Source: Paenarthrobacter aurescens (GTDB lineage: Bacteria > Actinomycetota > Actinomycetes > Actinomycetales > Micrococcaceae). From it: a stretch of DNA of 64,000 nucleotides. The notes under the pieces were generated by a model. The model made no database searches and had not been told where the DNA came from. It saw only the letters and a program-made list of their open reading frames with translations. The stretch is from positions 682,001 to 746,000 of the forward strand of contig NZ_CP157456.1 in assembly GCF_041549525.1 (NCBI RefSeq), given 5' to 3'. The first letter of the stretch is position 1, and each line of letters starts with the position of its first letter. A program made the position numbers and the translations under genes. Below are positions 25,191 through 34,833 of the stretch, one piece after another.

Positions 25191-26408
25191 ATGACATCTG
25201 AGGCCGGAATCGACGCCGGAATAAGCCCCGCGCCAGAGGCCGGCAATCTTTCACGGGCCGGGAATCTCTTCCAGCTCCTTCGCGACGGCAAAGCCCGTAC
25301 CCGCGCTGAAATCGCAGAAACCACAGGCCTCGCCCGCTCCACGGTCGCCTCACGCATTGACGCCCTGATCAGTTCCGGGCTGGTTGGCCCCGCAGGTGAG
25401 GCCACCTCCACAGGCGGCAGGCCGCCGTCGCGCATTGCCTTCAACCCCGCCGCACGCGTGGTTTTGGCCGTCGACGTCGGAGCTACCCACGTGATTGTTG
25501 CCGTCACCGACCTCGGCGGCAACGTTCTGGCCGAGCAACGCCTGCGGCAGGAAGTGGCTGAAGGGCCGGACGTGGTTCTGGGCCGGGTTGTAGCAGCAGG
25601 CCGTGAACTTCTGACTGAAGCAGGACGCGAACCGGAAGACCTCGCCGGAATAGGCATCGGCCTGCCCGGTCCCGTGGAGCACGCCAGCGGCAGGCCGGTA
25701 AAACCGCCCATCATGCCGGGCTGGGACGGATTCGACGTCGTTTCCCACGTTCAGCGCTCCCTGCCGGTCCCGGTCCTGGTGGATAACGACGTCAACATCA
25801 TGGCCCTCGGTGAACGCACCGCGTACTGGCCGGATCACCAGAACTTCCTCTTCATCAAGGTGGCCACCGGCATTGGCGCGGGCATCATCAGCAGCGGCCA
25901 ACTCCAGCGTGGGGCCAACGGCACCGCCGGGGACCTCGGCCACGTCCGCGTGCCACGCGGCGACGACGTCCTGTGCCGCTGCGGCAACCACGGCTGCCTT
26001 GAAGCGCTTGCCTCAGGTCCCGCCGTCGCACGTCAGCTGAAGGCGCAGGGGCTGGAAGCTGCCAGCGGTGCGGACGTCCTGAGGCTCGTTGGCGAGGGGA
26101 ATCTGCAAGCCATCCAGGCGCTGCGGCAGGCCGGGCGGGATGTGGGCGATGTCCTGGCCACCGTGGTCAACCTTCTCAATCCATCCATGATCATCATCGG
26201 CGGCAGCGTGGGAGAAGCCGGCGAGCACCTGGTGGCAGGGATCCGCGAAGTGGTCTACCGTAGGTCCCTGCCCCTGGCCACCACGCACCTGCGCATCGGC
26301 ATCTCCATGGCCGGCCAGCGCGCGGCCATTCTGGGTGCCAGCCATCTGGTGACCCAACACGTTCTCTCGCCTGCAGTGATTGAGGCCACGCTCCACGCAG
26401 CGGGATGA
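25191..26408 (+). CDS. ROK-family transcriptional repressor
   Basis: A 405-residue ROK regulator. An N-terminal winged helix-turn-helix (NLFQLLRDGKARTRAEIAETTGLARSTVASRIDAL) is followed by the sugar-kinase-like fold with VDVGATHVIVAVTD. The zinc site is CRCGNHGCLEA with Cys262, Cys264 and Cys269. It is divergent from the seven-gene sugar operon, which it most likely represses until a sugar or sugar phosphate binds. It probably also shares a transcript with the MFS gene 82 bases downstream. Confidence 0.92.
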   Translation: MTSEAGIDAGISPAPEAGNLSRAGNLFQLLRDGKARTRAEIAETTGLARSTVASRIDALISSGLVGPAGEATSTGGRPPSRIAFNPAARVVLAVDVGATHVIVAVTDLGGNVLAEQRLRQEVAEGPDVVLGRVVAAGRELLTEAGREPEDLAGIGIGLPGPVEHASGRPVKPPIMPGWDGFDVVSHVQRSLPVPVLVDNDVNIMALGERTAYWPDHQNFLFIKVATGIGAGIISSGQLQRGANGTAGDLGHVRVPRGDDVLCRCGNHGCLEALASGPAVARQLKAQGLEAASGADVLRLVGEGNLQAIQALRQAGRDVGDVLATVVNLLNPSMIIIGGSVGEAGEHLVAGIREVVYRRSLPLATTHLRIGISMAGQRAAILGASHLVTQHVLSPAVIEATLHAAG

Positions 26409-26490
26409 GCTCTGCCGGATGCCGGTTGCCGGGTAGCGCCGTGATAGCAATGAAAGTGATGAAAACGCTTCCTGCCTCTCCGTATGCCCC

Positions 26491-27684
26491 ATGAGCCAAT
26501 TCCTTGCCAGGATTCCCCGCGGTTGGTTGATCCTCGCGTGCATCGGCCTCATTGCGCTGAACATGCGCGGTCCTTTTGTGGCAGTTGCTCCCGTGGTGGA
26601 TTCATTGCAACAGGACCTTGGGTTCTCGCCCGTTGAGCTGGGACTTCTGACCGGCATTCCCGTGCTGTGCTTCTCGCTCGCCTCGCCCTTGGCTTCTTTG
26701 GCGGGCCGCAGGCTGGGTGCCGAATTCGCGGTGATGCTGACGCTTCTGGGTGTCCTGGCCGGGGTAGTGATCCGGTCCAGCGGCGGTGGTGCGCTGGTGA
26801 TGGCCGGCACGGTGATCATTGGTGTTGCCATAACCATCGGCAACATTGCGGTGCCGCTGATCATCCGGCGCGACTTTGCACCGAGGCGCCAAGCCACCGC
26901 CATGGGCGTTTACACTGCGGCGCTGAACGTGGGCTCGTTCCTCACCTCCGTGGCCACCGCGCCACTGGCTGAGTTGGTGGGATGGCGGCTCGCCCTGGCT
27001 GCGAGCGCCCTGCTGGCGTTGGCGGCAATCCTGTTCTGGGTGCCTACTGTTGGTGCGCGCCGGGCTTTTGTGCCTGCAGCCGTTCCTTCATCTGCTGCTT
27101 CCGGTGCCGGGCGGGTTGCGGGTGTGGGGTGGCTGACTGTTGGCCTGACGCTTGGCTTCGCGGGGCAGGCGTTCTCCTATTACGGGGTCACTGCCTGGCT
27201 TCCCAGCTTCCTCTCGGATGAACTCGCCATGGGCACTGCCGAAGCAGGGGCCGGCTCTTCACTGTTCCAGATCTTCGCCATTGTGGGCGGCCTGGGCGTG
27301 CCGCTCCTGGCCCGCTTCGCCAGTACGACGGCGGTGGCGGTCACCTTGAGCGCGCTGTGGCTGACGGTTCCCCTTGGCTTGTTGCTGGCACCCTCGTGGT
27401 GGTGGATGTGGTCCTCGATGGGCGGTGTGGCTCAGGGCGGTGGAATCACGGTGATCTTCATTGCCATCATCAAATTCGCGCAATCCCAGGCGGCCGCGGG
27501 CAAGATGTCCGCCGTGGTACAGGGTGTGGGGTACTGCTTTGCTGCGTTGGCTCCCACGGCCATTGGGTTTGTGCACAGTGTGACTGACGGCTGGACCGTT
27601 CCGTTGTTGGTGATTCTTGGCTCGGTGCTTACGTTCTTTGTGAGCACCACGTTGTCTGTGCGCTGGGTGGCCAGGCAGGCTTAA
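26491..27684 (+). CDS. MFS transporter, CynX/NimT-like
   Basis: A 397-residue major facilitator with about 12 membrane helices. Opening LIALNMRGPFVAVAPVVDSLQQDLGFSPVELGLLTGIPVLCFSLASPLA is typical of the CynX/NimT cyanate and nitroimidazole group, which are exporters or anion permeases of mostly unknown substrate. Same strand as the ROK gene and followed by a strong terminator. A link to the sugar operon is possible only through co-transcription with the regulator. Confidence 0.85.
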   Translation: MSQFLARIPRGWLILACIGLIALNMRGPFVAVAPVVDSLQQDLGFSPVELGLLTGIPVLCFSLASPLASLAGRRLGAEFAVMLTLLGVLAGVVIRSSGGGALVMAGTVIIGVAITIGNIAVPLIIRRDFAPRRQATAMGVYTAALNVGSFLTSVATAPLAELVGWRLALAASALLALAAILFWVPTVGARRAFVPAAVPSSAASGAGRVAGVGWLTVGLTLGFAGQAFSYYGVTAWLPSFLSDELAMGTAEAGAGSSLFQIFAIVGGLGVPLLARFASTTAVAVTLSALWLTVPLGLLLAPSWWWMWSSMGGVAQGGGITVIFIAIIKFAQSQAAAGKMSAVVQGVGYCFAALAPTAIGFVHSVTDGWTVPLLVILGSVLTFFVSTTLSVRWVARQA

Positions 27685-27690
27685 CGCCAG

Positions 27691-27769
27691 AAGCCCCGCT
27701 GCTGGGCTGCCTCCCCGACCATCGGGGTCACTTGTTGCGAAGAGTGCAGGCAGCCCGGCGTCGGGGCTT
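27691..27769. terminator. Long imperfect hairpin terminator, MFS / malate synthase
   Basis: Bases 27691-27712 pair with 27748-27769 in a 22-bp stem with few mismatches (AAGCCCCG outward, GGGCTGCCT inward). A nested 6-bp hairpin CCCCGA/TCGGGG lies at 27713-27727. It sits between converging genes and can act in both directions. Confidence 0.75.
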
Positions 27770-27798
27770 GTGGTGGTCGCTACCTCAGGTCATGAGGC

Positions 27799-29451
27799 CT
27801 AGGCGGCGACGAGTTCCTCCTCCGTGGCCTCTTCACGGGCTTCGGTGAGAAAACGGGCGTACGCGGGGATGGTGAGGAAGGTGGGGAATTCCTCGGCCAG
27901 GGTCACTTCTTCGAAGATGGCGCGGGCATCAGCAAAACGGTCTCCGTCGAAGCGTTCCAGGCGGGCGTATTCCTCATCCAGCATGTCCTCCACCCATTCG
28001 CGGGTGATGATGTCGCCGTGGTCGGTGATGGCGTGGGAGTGGATCCACTGCCAGAGCTGGGAGCGGGAGATCTCCGCGGTGGCGGCGTCTTCCATGAGGT
28101 TGTGGATGGCCACAGCGCCGTTGCCCCGCAGCCAAGACTCGATGTACCGAATGCCCACCTCGATGTTGATCCTGATACCGCCCTCGGTGATGGTTCCTTC
28201 CGTGCTGGCGATGTCGATCAGCGCACGGTCATCAGGGGTGACGTCCTCGCGGGAGCGGTCCAGCTGGTTGGGGCGGTCTCCGAGAACTGAGTCAAAAACT
28301 TCGCGGCATACCGGCACCAGGTCAGGGTGGGCCACCCACGAGCCGTCAAAACCGTCATTGGCCTCACGGGTCTTGTCCGCACGGACTTTCTCGAACGAAG
28401 CGGTGTTGGCTGCCTCGTCCTTGCGGTTGGGAACAGCTGCAGCCATGCCACCAATAGCCATGGCACCGCGGCGGTGGCAAGCCCGGACCAGCTGCTCGGT
28501 GTAGGCGCGCATGAACGGCTGGGTCATGGTCACCTGGCCGCGGTCCGGGAGGACAAAACGGGGTCCGCGGGTACGGAAGTTCTTGATCAGGGAGAAGATG
28601 TAATCCCAGCGGCCTGCGTTCAAACCTGCGGCGTGGTCCCGCAGTTCGTACAGGATCTCCTCCATCTCGAACGCGGCCGTGATGGTTTCGATCAGCACCG
28701 TGGCGCGGATGGTTCCCTGCGGGATGCCCAGCAGGTCCTGAGCCAGGACAAAGATGTCGTTCCACAGGCGGGCTTCGAGGTGGTTCTCGATCTTCGGCAG
28801 GTAGAAGTACGGGCCCTTGCCCTGGGCCAGCAGGCGGCGGGCGTTGTGGAAGAAGAACAAACCGAAGTCCACAATGCCGCCGGCAATAGGCTTGCCGTCA
28901 ATGAGCATGTGCTTCTCCGGCAGGTGCCAACCCCGGGGACGGACCACAATGGTGGGCAGGTCTCCTGCAGGCTTGAGCTTGTATTCCTTGCCCTCAGGGG
29001 TGGTGAAATCGATCCGGCGTTCCAGAGCATCGGTCAGGTTCAGCTGGCCCTGGATCACGTTGCGCCACGTCGGAGTGGAGGAGTCTTCCATGTCCGCCAG
29101 CCACACCTTCGCCCCCGAGTTCAGGGCATTGATGGTCATCTTCTTATCCACGGGACCGGTGATCTCCACGCGGCGGTCCTCCAAACCCGGGGCCGGGGGA
29201 GCCACACGCCAGGACGGGTCATTGCGGATGCCTTCAGTTTCCGGGCGGAAACGCGGATCCTGACCTGCAGCGATCTGCCCACGGCGGGTGTGCCGTGCCT
29301 GCATCAGCTCCTGACGACGATCCGCCGTAGCCCTGTGCAACTTGCCAATGAACTCAAGGGCGTCCGGCGTGAGGACCTCGTTCTGCCGGCAAATGGGCTG
29401 CGCGGTGATAGTGATGCCATTGATAGTGAAGTTGTCAGTGAAGCTGTTCAT
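27799..29451 (-). CDS. aceB: Malate synthase A
   Basis: A 550-residue malate synthase that condenses glyoxylate with acetyl-CoA to malate, the second step of the glyoxylate shunt. Isoform A features: [16 protein letters not shown] with a conserved Asp/Glu pair, [14 protein letters not shown], and the C-terminal segment after [33 protein letters not shown]. The start at 29451 has GGAGAG upstream; an ATG eight codons earlier has no clear site. It follows aceA on the same strand after 301 bases of hairpin-rich DNA. Confidence 0.96.
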   Translation of the reverse strand: MNSFTDNFTINGITITAQPICRQNEVLTPDALEFIGKLHRATADRRQELMQARHTRRGQIAAGQDPRFRPETEGIRNDPSWRVAPPAPGLEDRRVEITGPVDKKMTINALNSGAKVWLADMEDSSTPTWRNVIQGQLNLTDALERRIDFTTPEGKEYKLKPAGDLPTIVVRPRGWHLPEKHMLIDGKPIAGGIVDFGLFFFHNARRLLAQGKGPYFYLPKIENHLEARLWNDIFVLAQDLLGIPQGTIRATVLIETITAAFEMEEILYELRDHAAGLNAGRWDYIFSLIKNFRTRGPRFVLPDRGQVTMTQPFMRAYTEQLVRACHRRGAMAIGGMAAAVPNRKDEAANTASFEKVRADKTREANDGFDGSWVAHPDLVPVCREVFDSVLGDRPNQLDRSREDVTPDDRALIDIASTEGTITEGGIRINIEVGIRYIESWLRGNGAVAIHNLMEDAATAEISRSQLWQWIHSHAITDHGDIITREWVEDMLDEEYARLERFDGDRFADARAIFEEVTLAEEFPTFLTIPAYARFLTEAREEATEEELVAA

Positions 29452-29752
29452 GTCAATCTCTCCTATGAGAAGCAAATGTTCGACGGCGGTGCTTGGGCAG
29501 CTCGTTTGGTGCCGGGTTGGGTAATCCTCCGCGTGCTATTCCCCATCCCGCCCGCTTGGCCTCGCAGAGCTCGGCCGGCGGCCGGGACAGGGCCCCTTTT
29601 ACGCACGCTTCCGGATTCCCCCTCCCGGCCGCAGCGGCGAGTGCCGCCGTCGTGCCTTCCGGTGAGCGAAGCGAACAGCTCACCTTGGGCGGAATGGGCC
29701 CACGGCCGCCGGGTTCCCTCGCGAGCTTGCGAGCGGAGGGGGCGGCTGGGGA
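29452..29752 (-). other. Hairpin-rich spacer between aceA and aceB
   Basis: This 301-base gap holds no believable gene. Directly after the aceA stop there are two small hairpins: CTCGC/GCGAG at 29718-29733 and GGTGAGC-N10-GCTCACC at 29661-29684. The rest is very GC-rich. Partial termination after aceA, or a separate aceB promoter, could uncouple the two enzymes. Confidence 0.55.
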
Positions 29753-31084
29753 TTAGTGGAACTGGCCTTCTTCGGTGGATCCCACCAGGGCCAAAGTGGA
29801 TGCGTTCGGGTTGAGCGCGGTTGCGATGTCGTCGAAGTAGCCGGTGCCGACTTCGCGCTGGTGCTTGGTGGCGGTGTAGCCGCGGGACTCGGAGGCGAAT
29901 TCCTTCTCCTGGAGTTCCACGTAGGCGCTCATGCCTTCACGGGCGTAACCGTGGGCGAGATCGAACATGGAGTAGTTCAGGGCGTGGAATCCGGCCAGGG
30001 TGATGAACTGGAACGTGAAGCCCATGGCACCGAGTTCGCGCTGGAACTTGGCGATGGTGGCGTCGTCCAGGTGCTTGCGCCAGTTGAAGGACGGGGAGCA
30101 GTTGTAGGAGAGCATCTGGTCCGGGAACTCGGCCTTGACCGATTCGGCGAACTTGCGGGCCAGTTCCAGGTCCGGGGTGCCCGTCTCCATCCAGATGAGG
30201 TCGGAGTACGGGGCGTAGGCCTTGGCCCGGGCAATGCAGGGTTCGATTCCATTGCGGACCTTGTAGAAGCCCTCGGCGGTGCGAACCGGCTGCCCGCCTT
30301 CGCGGAGGATGAATTCCTGGTCGCGCTCGTCAACGTCTGAGGTGATCAGCGTTGCTGCTTCGGCGTCGGTGCGGGCGATGACCACCGTGGGGGTGCCTGC
30401 GACGTCGGCTGCCAGGCGGGCTGCGTTCAGGGTCCGGATGTGCTGCTGGGTGGGGATGAGGACCTTGCCGCCCAAGTGGCCGCACTTCTTTTCGGATGCG
30501 AGCTGGTCTTCCCAGTGAACACCGGAGGCACCGGCGGTGATCATGGATTTCATGAGCTCGTAGGCGTTCAGCGGGCCACCGAAGCCGGCTTCGGCGTCGG
30601 CGACGATCGGAACCAGCCAGTCCTCAACAGTCTTGACGCCCTCGGCATACTCGATCTGGTCCGCACGGAGCAGGGCGTTGTTGATGCGGCGGACAACCTG
30701 GGGCACAGAGTTGGCCGGGTACAAGGACTGGTCCGGGTAGGTCTGACCGGAGAGGTTGGCGTCAGCGGCCACCTGCCAGCCGGAAAGGTAGATGGCGCGG
30801 AGGCCGGCCTTGACCTGCTGAACGGCCTGGTTGCCGGTCAGGGCACCGAGAGCGTTGGTGTAGCCACCGGTGGGAGCTTCCTCGGTGAGCTGCTTCCAGA
30901 GCTTTTCCGAACCACGGCGGGCCAGGGTGTGCTCTTCGGAGACGCGGCCGCGGAGACGGACGACGTCGGTGGCCGAGTAATCACGGGTGACGCCTTCCCA
31001 GCGCGGGTTGGCGGACCATTCAAGTTCCAGCGCTGCGGCCTGCTGCTCTGCACTCTGCTCTGCTGGTTCAAATGATGCGGTCAT
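29753..31084 (-). CDS. aceA: Isocitrate lyase
   Basis: A 443-residue isocitrate lyase, the first enzyme of the glyoxylate shunt (isocitrate to succinate and glyoxylate). The family signature [13 protein letters not shown] with catalytic Cys201 is intact, as are [19 protein letters not shown] and the C-terminal [12 protein letters not shown]. Start ATG at 31084 has GGAGATCAAG upstream. Divergent from the RamB-like regulator, whose family controls this gene in Corynebacterium. Needed for growth on acetate, fatty acids and two-carbon products. Confidence 0.97.
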   Translation of the reverse strand: MTASFEPAEQSAEQQAAALELEWSANPRWEGVTRDYSATDVVRLRGRVSEEHTLARRGSEKLWKQLTEEAPTGGYTNALGALTGNQAVQQVKAGLRAIYLSGWQVAADANLSGQTYPDQSLYPANSVPQVVRRINNALLRADQIEYAEGVKTVEDWLVPIVADAEAGFGGPLNAYELMKSMITAGASGVHWEDQLASEKKCGHLGGKVLIPTQQHIRTLNAARLAADVAGTPTVVIARTDAEAATLITSDVDERDQEFILREGGQPVRTAEGFYKVRNGIEPCIARAKAYAPYSDLIWMETGTPDLELARKFAESVKAEFPDQMLSYNCSPSFNWRKHLDDATIAKFQRELGAMGFTFQFITLAGFHALNYSMFDLAHGYAREGMSAYVELQEKEFASESRGYTATKHQREVGTGYFDDIATALNPNASTLALVGSTEEGQFH

Positions 31085-31178
31085 CTTGATCTCCTATGTG
31101 GTGCCCGGGCCGGCCTCCGCTGCGCCTTTGCTGCATCGGCCGGCTTGTCCGGGATCTGTATTTCTTTTTCGTAAGACC

Positions 31179-31219
31179 TACTTTTCTGCACTTCCAAGTG
31201 GGTTACTAGAGGAAAAGTA
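31179..31219. promoter_or_regulatory. Nested inverted repeats in the aceA/regulator promoter region
   Basis: TACTTTTC at 31179-31186 and GAAAAGTA at 31212-31219 form a perfect 8-bp inverted repeat that encloses a second one, CACTT-CC-AAGTG at 31189-31200. TGCACTTC at 31187-31194 is repeated directly at 31230-31237. These lie in the 144-base divergent gap and are candidate sites for the RamB-like regulator or a CRP-like protein; they do not match the published corynebacterial RamB core closely. Confidence 0.45.
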
Positions 31220-31228
31220 TGGAAAGAA

Positions 31229-32743
31229 ATGCACTTCTTCGCGTATTCTCAAGAAATGTCGCCTGTGAGCTGGAATCGCGAAGTAGCATCGCCGTCGTCG
31301 ACCGCTGCGTCCCCTGAACTGGACGTCATCAGCCTTGGCCGCCGCGTGCGCCATCTGCGCAAGCAGGCCGGGCTGACGCTGGACGACTTGAGTGCCGCCG
31401 TCGGGACCGCGCCCAGCCAGCTGAGCCTGATCGAAAACGGCAAGCGCGAACCAAAATTGGGGCTGCTTCAGCAGCTCGCCGCGGCCCTCAACGTCACCAT
31501 CGATCAACTGCTGGGGGCCGAGCCGCCCAGCCGGCGGGCGGCACTGGAAATCGAACTGGAACGGTACCAGCGCGGGCCGCTCTACGAGTCGCTCAACCTG
31601 CCCAAAATCCGCATCAGCTCGCGGCTTCCGCTCGATGTCCTGGAGTCGCAGGTGGGGCTGCTTCAGGAGCTCGAACGCAAACTCAATGAGCAGGTGGCGA
31701 CGCCGGAGGAAGCCCGCCGCGCGAACGGTGAGTTGCGTGCCATGATGCGTGAGCGCGGTAACTATTTCCCCGAGTATGAGGCTGAGGCGCAGAAGGTCCT
31801 CAAAGGGGTGGGTTACACCACCGGGCCGCTGAGCCAGCACGTCATCGCGGACATCGCCGAGAACCTTGGTTTCACGCTGCACCACGTGGGCGATTTGCCG
31901 CATTCCACGCGGTCCGTGACCGATCTGAAGAACCGCAGAATTTATCTGACGCAGAACCAGCGGCAGGATCACGATCCTCGGTCTGTTTTGCTCCAGGCTC
32001 TGGGCCACTACGTCCTGGGGCACGAAACTCCGCGGAACTACGGGGATTTCCTGGCGCAGCGTGTGGCCACCAACTACTTTGCCGCCGCGCTGCTGCTGCC
32101 GGAGCAGGCCACGGTTGAGTTCCTGCAAAAAGCCAAAGCGGCCAAGGAAATCGCCGTGGAGGACATCCGCGATGCCTTCGCTGTGTCCTACGAGACCGCA
32201 GCGCACCGCTTCACCAACCTGGCCACCAAACACCTGGGCATCACCACGCACTTCCAGAAAACCCACCAGTCCGGCATCATCTACAAGGCCTACGAGAACG
32301 ACGGCGTGACGTTCCCCCAGGACCACACCGGAGCCATTGAGGGGCAGCCATCGTGCAAGGCGTGGACCTCGCGTGCCGTGTTCGATGTCCCGGACAAATT
32401 CAGCGCCTACAGCCAGTACACGGACACGCCGTCAGGCACGTACTGGTGCACTGCCCGCACCGAGCGCTCGGCAGCGGGGGAGTTTTCCTTGAGCATCGGG
32501 GTGCCTTACCAGCACGTCAAATGGTTCCGGGGCCGGGAAACCACGGCCCGCGCAACGTCCAACTGCCCGGACCCCAACTGCTGCAAGCGGCCGCCGGCAT
32601 CTTTGGCCAATGAGTGGGCAGGTAACGCCTGGCCCTCCGCCCGCGCGCACTCGCACCTGCTGGCCGCCATGCCTCCCGGTGCCTTCCCCGGCGTTGACGA
32701 GACCGAGGTGTACAGCTTCCTGGCGGCCCACTCCGAACGGTAA
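31229..32743 (+). CDS. RamB-like XRE-family regulator of acetate/glyoxylate genes
   Basis: A 504-residue regulator. The helix-turn-helix lies at about residues 38-90 (LGRRVRHLRKQAGLTLDDLSAAVGTAPSQLSLIENGKREPK). An ImmA/IrrE-like middle part follows, in which the metalloprotease HExxH is replaced by GHYVLGHE. A C-terminal DUF2083-type domain is rich in Cys (NCPDPNCCKRP). This layout matches RamB-type short-chain fatty acyl regulators. Divergent from aceA, which it probably controls. The longest start at 31229 (behind GGAAAG) is used; an ATG at 31256 is an alternative. Confidence 0.87.
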   Translation: MHFFAYSQEMSPVSWNREVASPSSTAASPELDVISLGRRVRHLRKQAGLTLDDLSAAVGTAPSQLSLIENGKREPKLGLLQQLAAALNVTIDQLLGAEPPSRRAALEIELERYQRGPLYESLNLPKIRISSRLPLDVLESQVGLLQELERKLNEQVATPEEARRANGELRAMMRERGNYFPEYEAEAQKVLKGVGYTTGPLSQHVIADIAENLGFTLHHVGDLPHSTRSVTDLKNRRIYLTQNQRQDHDPRSVLLQALGHYVLGHETPRNYGDFLAQRVATNYFAAALLLPEQATVEFLQKAKAAKEIAVEDIRDAFAVSYETAAHRFTNLATKHLGITTHFQKTHQSGIIYKAYENDGVTFPQDHTGAIEGQPSCKAWTSRAVFDVPDKFSAYSQYTDTPSGTYWCTARTERSAAGEFSLSIGVPYQHVKWFRGRETTARATSNCPDPNCCKRPPASLANEWAGNAWPSARAHSHLLAAMPPGAFPGVDETEVYSFLAAHSER

Positions 32744-32748
32744 CCCCC

Positions 32749-32836
32749 AGCCCTCTCTCACATCCCGCGTGGTTGGGCCGTTCGCTCTCTCACATTCCGG
32801 CAACATTTCGCCAGCCCTCTCGCATATCGCGTGAGT
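32749..32836 (-). repeat. 32-bp-period repeat array, three units
   Basis: Three copies of the CTCTCTCACAT element (ATGTGAGAGAG on the minus strand) end at 32763, 32795 and 32825. The first step is exactly 32 bases and the second is 30; the last copy is degenerate (CTCTCGCAT). It fills most of the 145 bases between the RamB-like gene and the serpin gene and belongs to the same family as the arrays at 41804, 42920 and 44629. Confidence 0.75.
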
Positions 32837-32888
32837 TCGCACCGCACACGGAGCACCATATGAGGACAACACCAACGGGGGATGCGCC

Positions 32889-34190
32889 ATGAATCGAGTC
32901 CGTAAAGCGACAACGCTGATCGCGGCAGCCGCACTGGTGACCGGCTCCGCGACAATGAGTGCCTGCGCGCCCCAACCCGCCGACGTCGGGCTCCTCACCG
33001 CCGACGGCGTGGCCCGCGTTTCGGTCGAAAGGGCGGACTACTCCGCCGAACTTGAAACCTTCAACGCCTCAGCGCGCAAACTTGGCGTCACTTTGCTGGC
33101 CGATGGCGGCGACTCGAGCAACGGCAACGTCGTCTCGTCACCGGCCAGCTTGCTGATTGCGTTGAGCATGCTGAGGGCGGGAGCTTCCGGTGCTACGGCG
33201 GCAGAGATGGATACAGCCCTGGGGCTTCCCACCGAAGGGCGCGACCAAGCCATGAACGCGCTGCTCGCCTCCCTTGAAAAGTTCGACGGCGACCCCGGCT
33301 CTGTGGACGAAGCCAACCCGCCGCAGAAGCCGGTGATGCATGCTGCCAATGGGCTGTTCGTGGACAAGGGCGTGCCCACTGGCGAGGCTTTTCTGACCAC
33401 GCTCGGCAAGCATTTTGGCACGGGCGTTTATCCGGTTAGTTTTCGGGACGAGGCCGTGACCAAACCTGCAATCGACCAGTGGGTCAGCAAGAATACCGGC
33501 GGCCGGATCAAGGAGGCCCCCGCACAATACAGCCCGGACAACACGTTCAGTCTCCTCAACGCCCTGTACTTCGCCGCCGCCTGGCAGACGCCCTTCGACG
33601 CGAACGACACAGAGGATGCGCCATTTACCCTGGCTGGCGGCGAGGCAATCAATGTGCCCACCATGCATTCATCGCTCCGCATGGCCTACGCGGAAGCTCC
33701 AGGGTGGAAGGCCGTGGATCTGCCGTACGCCGAAGGCTTCGTGATGCGCCTCGTACTGCCCGACGGCGGGGCGTCGGGGTCCGGCGGGACGGCTGCGGTT
33801 TCTTCGGAGGTGCTGACGGACGCGGCGAAGCGGTTGGGAGCGGCCTCCCCGGACATGGTCCAGATCAGCCTGCCCAAGTGGGACCACAAGACCACGTTCG
33901 AACTCAGGAAGGTGTTTGAGACGCTGGGCCTGACGGAAATGCTGGCCACGGACAAGGATTTCGACGCGATCCAGCAAGGCATGAAGCTGACCCAGGCCGC
34001 CCAGGCAGCCAACATCACCGTGGCGGAGAAGGGGACCATCGCCTCCGCGGTGACCCAGATCAATGCGGAGGCATCAAGTGCACTCACCCCGGAACGGGAG
34101 ATCATCCTTGACCACCCATTCCACTATCAGATCATTCACGGAGAGACTGGAATGCAGCTGTTCACTGGGTGGGTGGCGGACCCGCGGTAG
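32889..34190 (+). CDS. Serpin-family protease inhibitor, lipoprotein
   Basis: A 433-residue serpin. The N-terminal signal ends in TMSAC, so Cys26 is a likely lipid anchor and the protein faces outward. The serpin fold is clear: NVVSSPASLLIALSML (shutter), FSLLNALYFAAAWQTPF, VDLPYAEGFVMRLVLP and DHPFHYQI near the end. The hinge EKGTIASAVT at residues 380-389 keeps the small residues needed for loop insertion, so it is probably inhibitory. The reactive loop follows, to about residue 403 (INAEASSALTPERE). Its target protease cannot be read. Preceded by a 32-bp-type repeat array. Confidence 0.9.
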   Translation: MNRVRKATTLIAAAALVTGSATMSACAPQPADVGLLTADGVARVSVERADYSAELETFNASARKLGVTLLADGGDSSNGNVVSSPASLLIALSMLRAGASGATAAEMDTALGLPTEGRDQAMNALLASLEKFDGDPGSVDEANPPQKPVMHAANGLFVDKGVPTGEAFLTTLGKHFGTGVYPVSFRDEAVTKPAIDQWVSKNTGGRIKEAPAQYSPDNTFSLLNALYFAAAWQTPFDANDTEDAPFTLAGGEAINVPTMHSSLRMAYAEAPGWKAVDLPYAEGFVMRLVLPDGGASGSGGTAAVSSEVLTDAAKRLGAASPDMVQISLPKWDHKTTFELRKVFETLGLTEMLATDKDFDAIQQGMKLTQAAQAANITVAEKGTIASAVTQINAEASSALTPEREIILDHPFHYQIIHGETGMQLFTGWVADPR

Positions 34191-34218
34191 GCCGGAGGTG
34201 CGAGAGGGTTAGGAAGGC

Positions 34219-34833
34219 TTAGCGGACCACCCGCTCCACCAGGATCGCGGCGGCTTGAACAACCTCGTCGGCCTCGCGTTTGGATGCGGCGAGGGCCACT
34301 TCCTGACCTGACACCGTGATGATGTCCGTGATCACCGCGACTGTAAGCCTGCCCAAAGTGTCGTCGCTGGCGCCCAAGAGCACGGAGTTCTGCCTTACCC
34401 ATTCGCGGCCGCGCTCACGGCGAAGGACTTCGAAGCCCGGAGGAGTATCGCCTTCAATGAACACCAGTTCCAGGTCTCGGTTCTTCCAGGTGTAGTCGAA
34501 GTAACTGCGGCTGCCTACGTTGAACAGCGCCAGGGGATCGCTTTCGCCTGCCTTGCGCGCCTTGGCCACAGCCGATGCCACGAGTCGTTCGTGTTCATTT
34601 TGATAGTCGTCCCACAAGGCAAGGAAAAGCTCAGTCTTCCCGCCGAAGTGGTGATAGAGGCTGCCGACGCTGGAGCCGGCACGGGCAACGATGTCCGAGA
34701 TGCTTGCGTCGGTGAAACCGTGTTCCACAAACACCTGGGCGGCCGCGTCCAGCAGATTTCGCCGGGTTACCGCGGTACGCGTCCATTGCCAGGAGCCTGC
34801 GGTGGTGGCTGCCTCGGATGTCTTACGGACCAC
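34219..34833 (-). CDS. TetR-family transcriptional regulator
   Basis: A 204-residue TetR regulator with GTG start. Helix-turn-helix at about residues 24-70 (RRNLLDAAAQVFVEHGFTDASISDIVARAGSSVGSLYHHFGGKTELFLAL). The C-terminal ligand domain has no recognisable match. It converges on the serpin gene and is divergent, over 303 bases, from the cytochrome b561-like gene, which is a possible target. Two 8-bp palindromes at 34963-34983 could be its sites. Confidence 0.9.
   Translation of the reverse strand: MVRKTSEAATTAGSWQWTRTAVTRRNLLDAAAQVFVEHGFTDASISDIVARAGSSVGSLYHHFGGKTELFLALWDDYQNEHERLVASAVAKARKAGESDPLALFNVGSRSYFDYTWKNRDLELVFIEGDTPPGFEVLRRERGREWVRQNSVLLGASDDTLGRLTVAVITDIITVSGQEVALAASKREADEVVQAAAILVERVVR

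Noticed and set aside
31178..32326. 382-codon minus-strand frame over the RamB-like gene
   Set aside because: Antisense shadow; the + strand protein has a clear helix-turn-helix and matches the RamB layout.
34198..34208. Single GTGCGAGAGGG between serpin and TetR genes as another repeat copy
   Set aside because: Only one degenerate core is present with no second unit 32 bases away, so it could be chance.
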